64,000 nt of DNA from CAYRYU01 sp964428355 (GTDB taxonomy: Bacteria > Muiribacteriota > Ozemobacteria > Ozemobacterales > Ozemobacteraceae). The notes under the pieces were generated by a model. It ran no database searches. It had not been told where the DNA came from and saw only the letters and a list, made by a program, of their open reading frames with translations. A program made the position numbers and the translations under genes. The stretch spans positions 1 through 64,000 of the forward strand of contig CAYRYU010000001.1 of the NCBI GenBank assembly GCA_964428355.1, written 5' to 3'. Position 1 is the stretch's first letter, and each line of letters begins with the position of its first letter. Positions 18,994-25,300 of the stretch are shown here, in pieces.

Positions 18994-19016
18994 AACCCCG
19001 GTACCAAACCGGGGTT
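18994..19016 (-). terminator. Hairpin between the LolA-like gene and the MMPL gene
   Basis: AACCCCGGT (18994-19002) and ACCGGGGTT (19008-19016) form a perfect 9-bp stem with a 5-base loop. On the minus strand it is followed by a mixed T/C stretch, so it may be a partial terminator or an mRNA-stabilising structure setting different levels of the two products. Confidence 0.45.
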
Positions 19017-19034
19017 CCCTTCGGATGCCTACTT

Positions 19035-20075
19035 TTACCGGTGATTGTTGACCACCTTGCGCACGACCTTCTCGAGGGTCCCGAGGCGTTGCGGCGTGAT
19101 GTACTGGACCATGGCTTCCGGGGTGGGATTGATGTGGAGCCGCTTGATATTGGTGGTGAGAGTGATCTCGTAATCGTTCACTTCGCGGGATTTCTGGGAC
19201 GTGGTCGTTACGAGCTGGGTGGCAAAAACGAAGAGCTTCTGATCCGGCTTGACGGGGGTCCGGAGAGCGGTGGCGATTCCCGAGGTGGGGACATTTCCAA
19301 GGGTCTGCCCATCCTCCGACCATCCGATGTATTCACCGGGCTTCGCTGCCGCAACCACGAAGTTGCCGAACTTGGTTACGCCGCTCGCACCAGTGGTGAG
19401 CTGGCCGCTGATCTGGGTGAGATACCAGGTGCAGACCCCGCCGACCTCGAGCTTGGAAAACTCGAGGGTCGCTTCTTTAAAGTTGGCCATGGCCTTGGGT
19501 TTTGGGGTGATCCGGAGAATCGCCTTGTTTTCGAGGCCCTTGACCAGATGGAAATCGAAGAGGTTCTTGTCGAGAATGTTCATCTGGAGAGGATCCGTCC
19601 CGATCTCATCGAGCTTCGACCGCGAATCGACGCGGGTGAGATAGGTCTTGACGTGGTTCCCCATTATCAGGCAGAACCAGTTGGAAACCCGCTTGTCACC
19701 AGGGGTATGGAAACCAAGCCAGGTCGGTTTGAACAGTTTCTTGTGGTCGTCGGTTGCCAGCTTGTGGATGACGGCCAGGACGCCATCTCCGATGGTGTTC
19801 AAAAGGTTCTCCAGGCCACCCTTGGGCGAATTGCGGTACTCCGATCCGTCGATGATCATGCCTTCGTAGTCATAGGTCTTGTCCGACACGAACTCGAACA
19901 TATCGGCGACACGCTCGTCCGAAGCCTGCTTATGGACCTTGAAAGCCGCCATTCCGGCTTTGACCCAGTTCTGGCTCTCCTCGAAATGCTTGACGATTTC
20001 CTCGGCCGTAATTGCCCAGCCGATTCCGGAAGAAAGAAACAGGATCGCAAGGACGAAACAAAAAACCTTCTTCAT
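19035..20075 (-). CDS. Secreted protein, possibly LolA-like outer-membrane-sorting type
   Basis: The ATG at 20075 follows GGAGGG. The 346-residue product has a clean signal peptide (MKKVFCFVLAILFLSSGIGWA) and an N-terminal ITAEEIVKHFEES reminiscent of the outer-membrane lipoprotein-sorting (LolA-fold) proteins often encoded beside MMPL exporters. A beta-rich body follows, with no catalytic motif that I recognise. The gene sits immediately upstream of the MMPL exporter on the same strand, which supports a role as its periplasmic partner. The fold assignment is tentative. Confidence 0.55.
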   Translation of the reverse strand: MKKVFCFVLAILFLSSGIGWAITAEEIVKHFEESQNWVKAGMAAFKVHKQASDERVADMFEFVSDKTYDYEGMIIDGSEYRNSPKGGLENLLNTIGDGVLAVIHKLATDDHKKLFKPTWLGFHTPGDKRVSNWFCLIMGNHVKTYLTRVDSRSKLDEIGTDPLQMNILDKNLFDFHLVKGLENKAILRITPKPKAMANFKEATLEFSKLEVGGVCTWYLTQISGQLTTGASGVTKFGNFVVAAAKPGEYIGWSEDGQTLGNVPTSGIATALRTPVKPDQKLFVFATQLVTTTSQKSREVNDYEITLTTNIKRLHINPTPEAMVQYITPQRLGTLEKVVRKVVNNHR

Positions 20076-20172
20076 CAACCCTACCCTCCAAAAAAATCCG
20101 TCGGAAAAATCCTGACTTTTCAATCTATGGTAGGAGAGGGCCCGATGTCAATATGGGCAGGTGCGCAAATGT

Positions 20173-20202
20173 TTGCCGCAGGGAGGGTCAGGATGGTAGA
20201 AT
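20173..20202 (+). promoter_or_regulatory. Promoter close to the cheW start codon
   Basis: TTGCCG (20173-20178), an 18-base spacer and TAGAAT (20197-20202) end 6 bases before the ATG at 20209, so the cheW message is probably leaderless or nearly so. Confidence 0.5.
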
Positions 20203-20208
20203 GAGGCG

Positions 20209-20685
20209 ATGAAGAAGGAACAAATCAAGCAGGAACTCTCGGTCGTCGGATTCTTCCTAGGCACCGACGAGTATGCCCTTCATATCGCCCAGGTCAGGGA
20301 AATCCAGGCCTGGATGGAGATCCGAAAAGTCCCCAAGTCGCCCCGTTTCGTCGAAGGGGTCATCAACCTCCGGGGCAATATAGTCCCCATCATCGATTTG
20401 AGAAAGAGGTTCGACCTCCCCCCTCCGGCGGATGTCCATCAATCGAAGATCCTCATCGTCGAATTCAACCGGAACCAGCTGGGGATGATCGTGGATAGCG
20501 TTTCAGAGGTAATGCGTCTCTATTCCGACCAAGTGGAGAAAACGCCCCCGGTTTTCGCCGGGAACATCGATTCGCAGTATATCCACGGGGTTGCCAAGGT
20601 CGAGGATCGGCTGATCATCATCCTCGACATCGAAAAACTCCTGACCTTCGAGGAACAAAAACTCCTGGCAGGTTTCAAATCCTGA
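20209..20685 (+). CDS. cheW: CheW-domain protein
   Basis: This 158-residue protein is a single CheW domain: FFLGTDEYALHIAQVREI at the start, then RGNIVPIIDLRKRF and the C-terminal IILDIEKLL. CheW couples chemoreceptors to the CheA kinase. No cheA, receptor or other chemotaxis gene is in the window, so it is an orphan here. The two downstream genes of unknown function follow with 0 and 3 bases between them and are probably cotranscribed. Confidence 0.9.
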   Translation: MKKEQIKQELSVVGFFLGTDEYALHIAQVREIQAWMEIRKVPKSPRFVEGVINLRGNIVPIIDLRKRFDLPPPADVHQSKILIVEFNRNQLGMIVDSVSEVMRLYSDQVEKTPPVFAGNIDSQYIHGVAKVEDRLIIILDIEKLLTFEEQKLLAGFKS

Positions 20686-21429
20686 ATGTCCCCCCTGGAA
20701 GCGCCCATACCACCCGCACCTCGAGAAGCGGACTCTTCGCCACCCCCGACACCCGACTCTTCTCCCGCGAGCCCTTCCCAGAAATCGAAACCTCCTTCGG
20801 GGTTCGGCCTCAAGGGTTGTCTCTCCCTTCTAGGTTGCGGTTGCATCTTTCCCTTGGTTACCCTCGTTATCCTGATCTTGGGAGGCCTTTGGGTTTTCAA
20901 CCCCGACCTTTCGGAATGGACTACCCCACCCGATCTTCCAGACCGCCCCGAGATCCGGAATCTAGACCGTTGGAGCCTGCGGGACAAACTTCTTTCCGCG
21001 TCGGAAGCCGCAGGGGCATCCCAGGCAGTGGACCTGACTCTGGATTTCAACGAGGCAAATGCGGCACTCGAGAGGTTTTCTCCACCTCCCGCCATGGGTA
21101 TGGCCCTGCAACGGTTCTGGCTGCTTCCCGCATCCCAGGGGGCTCTCCTTTTCGCGGAGGGTTCCGGGCTGTGGATGACCAAACTGGTCATCATTCTCAC
21201 GATCCAGAATCCCCCTGTTAAAGGGGGAGCTCCGGTCATCAAGGAGATCCAGATCAACCGGGCCGCCCTCGGACAAGGGTTCCTGCGATCGCTTGCCCAC
21301 AAAGTCGTCATCGGATACCTGAAGCAATCCCTTGGATTTGCCCACGAAGATTTCCCCTCCCGTAAAATTTGGATACAATTCGGGACAAGTGATATCCTTG
21401 TTGAAGGTTGGACTCTGTTAACGAGGTGA
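20686..21429 (+). CDS. Membrane protein of unknown function with a proline-rich N-terminus
   Basis: The ATG directly follows the cheW stop (TGA-ATG). The 247-residue product has a Pro/Ser-rich cytoplasmic stretch (about 1-45), one membrane helix (about 48-70, LLGCGCIFPLVTLVILILGG) and an external domain with no motif I recognise. Organisation suggests it works with the next protein, which also has a proline-rich segment and one helix. Confidence 0.7.
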   Translation: MSPLEAPIPPAPREADSSPPPTPDSSPASPSQKSKPPSGFGLKGCLSLLGCGCIFPLVTLVILILGGLWVFNPDLSEWTTPPDLPDRPEIRNLDRWSLRDKLLSASEAAGASQAVDLTLDFNEANAALERFSPPPAMGMALQRFWLLPASQGALLFAEGSGLWMTKLVIILTIQNPPVKGGAPVIKEIQINRAALGQGFLRSLAHKVVIGYLKQSLGFAHEDFPSRKIWIQFGTSDILVEGWTLLTR

Positions 21430-21432
21430 GGG

Positions 21433-22518
21433 ATGATCGTTTCCAAAGGAGATAAGGTGGCTGTCTCCAAAGCTTCACAGCTTCCGGAGCCGATCACGAA
21501 GAAGCTTCAGGAACTCGGGGTCCGGAATCAGGTCCTTCATTTCTGGGCCCATTCTTCACTTACACACGACGGAATGTACGGGAACTCGTGGCTCCTGTTC
21601 CTCCGTAACCAGATCCTGTTGCTTTCCCAACCTCCGCTCGAGCCCATCCAGGCGGTCTTTACCATCCAGCGGGATGAACTGCAGGCGATTCTCCTCGAAC
21701 GAACGATCCTCGATGCCATGAGAGTGTCCTTCCAGACCCAGGACGGGAAAACCTTCGGGGTTTTCGAGCTTCCTTTCTCCCAGCAATCCGACTGGACCGG
21801 GCTGGTCAACTATCTGAAATCGTTCGCATCCCTCCTCCATTGGGATCCAAAGCAGTTCCAAACCGACCAGTCTTCCGGCATGCCCATGGGTTTCCCCGGA
21901 GTCGACCTCTCCTTCCCGACATTGAACGACACCTTCAAATCCTTCCAGCAAATCCGGGAGATTCGCGTGGACGATGTCGTGATCGACCCGGAGCTTCATA
22001 ACCGGCTTAAGGAGCCGTTCGCCGGAACCGCCGCGGCGAAAATGGTCCTCCCCAATCTTGATTCCACGAGCCCGGTTGGGATCATGGACACACCGGGATT
22101 CGTGACCGTGGACACCTCTTTCCTTCCCCCGCCTGAAGCGCCAACCCCTCAACCACACCTTCCCGAAATGGCCAAGGCGCCCGTTGTGCCTCCCCCGGCC
22201 CCGACCCGGACACCTCCGCGACCGGCAATCCCCCCGAAACCCACGCAGCCAAAGGCCTCCCCACCTTCCAAAGAGGAATTTTCCCAGAAATGCTGGAAAT
22301 GCGGGAAAATGAACAAGGCTTCTTACCGTAACTGCTTCGCCTGCGGATCGGCCCTGAGAAAGGAAGGGAAACCTCCCCGCGTGAACCTGGCGATAGAGGA
22401 ACCCCAGGCCCCTGAAGGAGTCGATGTGAACGTCGCCGCAGGGTGCCTGACCCAGCTTTTCTACGCCATTCTTTTCGTCATCGGCATTCTTTTCCTCGGG
22501 TCCGTCTTCGGGAGATAG
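21433..22518 (+). CDS. Zinc-ribbon and C-terminal-anchor protein of unknown function
   Basis: A GAGGTGAGGG ribosome site overlaps the previous stop codon. The 361-residue protein has an N-terminal globular region (about 1-220), a proline-rich linker (about 225-280), a zinc-ribbon with two CxxC pairs (CWKC, CFAC, near 290-310), and a C-terminal membrane helix (FYAILFVIGILFLGSVF). The N-terminal region resembles the PH-like domains of bacterial membrane-attached proteins only vaguely. No function is claimed. Confidence 0.7.
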   Translation: MIVSKGDKVAVSKASQLPEPITKKLQELGVRNQVLHFWAHSSLTHDGMYGNSWLLFLRNQILLLSQPPLEPIQAVFTIQRDELQAILLERTILDAMRVSFQTQDGKTFGVFELPFSQQSDWTGLVNYLKSFASLLHWDPKQFQTDQSSGMPMGFPGVDLSFPTLNDTFKSFQQIREIRVDDVVIDPELHNRLKEPFAGTAAAKMVLPNLDSTSPVGIMDTPGFVTVDTSFLPPPEAPTPQPHLPEMAKAPVVPPPAPTRTPPRPAIPPKPTQPKASPPSKEEFSQKCWKCGKMNKASYRNCFACGSALRKEGKPPRVNLAIEEPQAPEGVDVNVAAGCLTQLFYAILFVIGILFLGSVFGR

Positions 22519-22558
22519 CCCCGTACCGATTTTCATTACCACTCTGGGGAGCCGGACA

Positions 22559-23944
22559 ATGCACACCATCGTTTTCAAGGATGCCCTCATCATGGACGGA
22601 AATGGCGGTTTCCCTGCCGACCTGGGCATCGATTCTGAAAGGATCGCCGCCATCGGAACAGGGCTTTCGGGGAAAACCGAGATTCCCCTGGGTGGAGCCT
22701 GGGTTCTTCCTGGGGCTTTGGATGTCCACACGCACATGTCACTGCCCTTCGCCGCAGCGATTTCCTGCGACGATTTTTTCACCGGTACCAGAGCGGGAGC
22801 TTTCGGTGGGGTCACCACGATCATCGACTTCACCGCACAGAAGGGCGACGAGGGATTGCGGGCCGGGTTCCAACGCAGGATGGGGGAGGCCGCTGACCGG
22901 GCTGCGGTGGATTTCTCCTTCCACGGCTGCATCGGGCGCCTTTCTTCCGAAGTGGTCGCCGACCTGCCCTGGGCCAGGGAAGCCGGTTTGACGAGCCTGA
23001 AAGTGTTCACCGCCTATCGTTCCGCTGGACTGATGATGGAGGACGGCGCCCTCCTGGAAACCCTCAAGCTTTGTCGGGACAACGAAATCCTGACAACGGT
23101 CCATGCCGAAAACGGCCCCATCATCGATTCCCTGTGCGAAAAACTCGGAGCTCGAGGAACGGTTGGGATGGATGATTTCCCCGCCTCCAGACCCACGTTC
23201 ACAGAAGTGGAGGCTGTAAGGCGGCTCGCATTCCTTGCGCGCGAAGCCCGAGCAGCCGTCTATATCGTCCACCTTTCGGCCGGAGAGAGCGCTGATTTCA
23301 TCGGAAGCGCCCGCGCGCAGGGGATGCCGATCCTTGCGGAAACCTGCCCGCAGTATCTTTTCCTCGATGAAAGCCGTCTTTCCCCTCCCGATGGTCATTT
23401 TTTCGCATGCTGTCCACCCATCAGGGGAAAAAGCCAGTGGAAGGGCCTCGAGAAGGGCCTTTCCGATGGTCACGTCCAGGTCGTGGGTACCGATCACTGT
23501 CCCTTCACCCGCGCCGCGAAAAACACATGGGGAGGCGATTTCCGGAAGATCCCCATGGGCCTTCCCGGGATCGAGACCATGCCTCTTCTTCTTCTGCATG
23601 GGGCACGGGAGAAACGCTGGCCCCTTGACCGCGCAATACGCGCCTTTTCGGCGAACCCTGCCAGAATCTTCGGACTGTATCCCCGAAAGGGCTGTCTGAA
23701 ACCCGGGTCAGATGCCGACCTCTTCGTCTACGATCCGATGGGGGAAACCGAAATCTCCGCAACCGGTCTCCACATGGCCACTGATTACTCGCCCTACGAA
23801 GGGATTCGCTTGAGAGGGAAAATACTTATGACCGTTTCCCGCGGCGAAATCATAGTGAACCACGGGGAGTGGAAGGGCCGACCCGGCCGGGGACTTTTCC
23901 TGAAACGCGCCCCGTTCGATCCCGGACTGTTGAAAGGTTTCTGA
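22559..23944 (+). CDS. Dihydropyrimidinase/hydantoinase-family cyclic amidohydrolase
   Basis: This 461-residue amidohydrolase has the metal-binding DVHTHM, the carboxylated lysine in LKVFTAYRS, later histidines in VHAENG and IVHLSAGES, and the catalytic Asp in VGTDHCPF. Dihydropyrimidinases hydrolyse dihydrouracil or hydantoins, so the likely role is pyrimidine salvage or degradation. GGGGAG precedes the ATG by 7 bases. It follows the unknown zinc-ribbon gene by 40 bases and could share its transcript. Substrate choice between hydantoin and dihydropyrimidine is not visible. Confidence 0.85.
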   Translation: MHTIVFKDALIMDGNGGFPADLGIDSERIAAIGTGLSGKTEIPLGGAWVLPGALDVHTHMSLPFAAAISCDDFFTGTRAGAFGGVTTIIDFTAQKGDEGLRAGFQRRMGEAADRAAVDFSFHGCIGRLSSEVVADLPWAREAGLTSLKVFTAYRSAGLMMEDGALLETLKLCRDNEILTTVHAENGPIIDSLCEKLGARGTVGMDDFPASRPTFTEVEAVRRLAFLAREARAAVYIVHLSAGESADFIGSARAQGMPILAETCPQYLFLDESRLSPPDGHFFACCPPIRGKSQWKGLEKGLSDGHVQVVGTDHCPFTRAAKNTWGGDFRKIPMGLPGIETMPLLLLHGAREKRWPLDRAIRAFSANPARIFGLYPRKGCLKPGSDADLFVYDPMGETEISATGLHMATDYSPYEGIRLRGKILMTVSRGEIIVNHGEWKGRPGRGLFLKRAPFDPGLLKGF

Positions 23945-23950
23945 CCCTCT

Positions 23951-24097
23951 TCAGTCCTTCATCAGGCAGTTGACCAGGTGGTCGAGATCCTCCCGGCTGA
24001 GGCGAAGGGTTTTTTCATACCTTGAAACGATACGCTGGCAGAAGGGGCATTTCTTCCCTTGGGTTCGGTAAAGTGCGAGTATCTCCTGTGCGGACAT
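23951..24097 (-). CDS. Small protein with a CPFC motif
   Basis: This 48-residue reading frame starts at an ATG with a strong AAGGAGG site 7 bases upstream, much better than any upstream start. The product has a CPFC pair in its first half and one more Cys near its end; the rest is charged and helical. It converges on the hydantoinase gene. It could be a small metal-binding protein; no family is recognised. Confidence 0.55.
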   Translation of the reverse strand: MSAQEILALYRTQGKKCPFCQRIVSRYEKTLRLSREDLDHLVNCLMKD

Positions 24098-24187
24098 CCG
24101 GACACCTCCTTCTTGAGCGTTCGAAATTTCCAGGTCCTGGGAAATACATCGGCAAAAAAACGGTTCGCCCGAAGAGGGAAGGAAGGA

Positions 24188-24230
24188 AAAACCGAATGCC
24201 CGGAAAAAAACCGAATGCCCGGGAAAAAAA
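24188..24230. repeat. Short direct repeat next to the rpmA terminator
   Basis: ACCGAATGCCCGG followed by a run of A occurs twice (from 24191 and 24210). On the minus strand this gives two more T-tracts behind C/G-rich blocks, just downstream of the rpmA terminator. Confidence 0.55.
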
Positions 24231-24249
24231 AGCGCCCCTTTCGGGGCGT
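24224..24249 (-). terminator. Intrinsic terminator of the rplU-prp-rpmA operon
   Basis: On the minus strand CGCCCC-GAAA-GGGGCG is followed immediately by eight T residues. It lies 16 bases after the rpmA stop. Confidence 0.85.
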
Positions 24250-24264
24250 CAGGATATTCAAACC

Positions 24265-24537
24265 TCAGTGGGTTTCTGTCTTTTCCTGGAGGGGAAGAAC
24301 ATCGACCCAATGGCGGTTCTTCCTGTGACCGAATTTCACGGTCCCTTCAGCGAGGGCGAAAAGAGTGTCGTCCTTGCCGATCCCTACGTTCTTTCCGGGG
24401 TTGATAGGAGTTCCCCGCTGCCGGGTGATGATGTTCCCCGCCTTGACGATCTGGCCGTCAAACTTTTTTACGCCAAGGTGCTGGGGATTGCTGTCCCGAC
24501 CGTTTGTGGCTGAGCTTTGTGCTTTCTTGTGCGCCAT
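24265..24537 (-). CDS. rpmA: Ribosomal protein bL27
   Basis: This 90-residue protein begins MAHKKAQSSATNGRDSNPQ and contains GVKKFDGQ and IITRQRGT, diagnostic of bL27, which reaches the peptidyl-transferase centre of the large ribosomal subunit. AAGGGG precedes the ATG. An in-frame TGA lies seven codons upstream with no alternative start between, so the protein cannot carry the cleavable N-terminal extension seen in Firmicutes. Third gene of rplU-prp-rpmA. Confidence 0.98.
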   Translation of the reverse strand: MAHKKAQSSATNGRDSNPQHLGVKKFDGQIVKAGNIITRQRGTPINPGKNVGIGKDDTLFALAEGTVKFGHRKNRHWVDVLPLQEKTETH

Positions 24538-24558
24538 ATGAAATTCCCCTTTCGAGTC

Positions 24559-24870
24559 TCAATTCATTCTTACGGCTTCCGGGTAGGTCTCCGCGATCCG
24601 GTGGAAACCGAACCTGAACACCTCCGCGACCGAAGCGAGGGTCGAAGCCTTTCCGGCTTTGGCAACCATCGTTACGTCGCATTCCCCCTCATCGAGGGAA
24701 CCCGAAACCTCGGCGACCCCACCGCACTCGACCCCGCCGACCATGGTCAGGACCAATGAGGAGACCGCCGCGCAAACAAGATCATTACCTTTGGCATCAC
24801 GACCGGAATGGCCGCTGACCTGCAACCTGATCGAATCGCCCTGGATGGGGGGGAAATCGATCCGGACCAT
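24559..24870 (-). CDS. prp: Ribosomal-processing cysteine protease Prp family
   Basis: This 103-residue protein sits between rplU and rpmA. It has GHSG (His21) and DLVCAAVSSL (Cys33), matching the His/Cys dyad of Prp (formerly YsxB/DUF464). In Staphylococcus Prp removes an N-terminal extension of bL27. Its ATG overlaps the end of rplU closely (TGAGATG), so translation is coupled. The dyad is intact, although the bL27 encoded next door has no extension to cleave. Confidence 0.9.
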   Translation of the reverse strand: MVRIDFPPIQGDSIRLQVSGHSGRDAKGNDLVCAAVSSLVLTMVGGVECGGVAEVSGSLDEGECDVTMVAKAGKASTLASVAEVFRFGFHRIAETYPEAVRMN

Positions 24871-24871
24871 C

Positions 24872-25183
24872 TCAGAAAGTGATCTCTTCGATGAGCAGGG
24901 CGGTGTAGGCCTGCCTGTGTCCGTAGTGCTTCCGATAGTTGATCTTGTTCTTGTACTTGAGGCCGACAACCTTGCGCCCGCGACCATGACCGATAACCTT
25001 GGCCTTGACCTCGACGCCGTTCAGGTAGGGATTTCCGACCTGGACCTTCTCGCCGTCCTTGACCATGAGGACCCGGTCGACGGAGAAGCTGGCATTGGGG
25101 TCTTTCTCGATCTTCTCGCAGTGAAGGCGAGTGCCCTTTTCCACGGAAAACTGCTTTCCACCCAATTCGATTACCGCAAACAT
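24872..25183 (-). CDS. rplU: Ribosomal protein bL21
   Basis: This 103-residue protein begins MFAVIELGGKQF and has GRGRKVVGLKYKNKINYRKHYGHRQ, the bL21 RNA-binding C-terminus. It is a large-subunit protein contacting 23S rRNA. First gene of rplU-prp-rpmA, with its own strong promoter upstream. Confidence 0.98.
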   Translation of the reverse strand: MFAVIELGGKQFSVEKGTRLHCEKIEKDPNASFSVDRVLMVKDGEKVQVGNPYLNGVEVKAKVIGHGRGRKVVGLKYKNKINYRKHYGHRQAYTALLIEEITF

Positions 25184-25221
25184 GGATTGTACCCCCTAAT
25201 AAATGAACCCTGGAGAAGAGA

Positions 25222-25250
25222 AGTCTAGCACACATGGTCTTTCAAGTCAA
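25222..25250 (-). promoter_or_regulatory. Promoter of rplU-prp-rpmA
   Basis: On the minus strand TTGACT (complement of 25245-25250), a 17-base spacer and TAGACT (complement of 25222-25227) form a near-consensus promoter about 40 bases before rplU. Confidence 0.75.
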
Positions 25251-25300
25251 GCACCACTTGAGCTTTTCGTCCCCATATACTACCATCAATCCGGAGCCCA

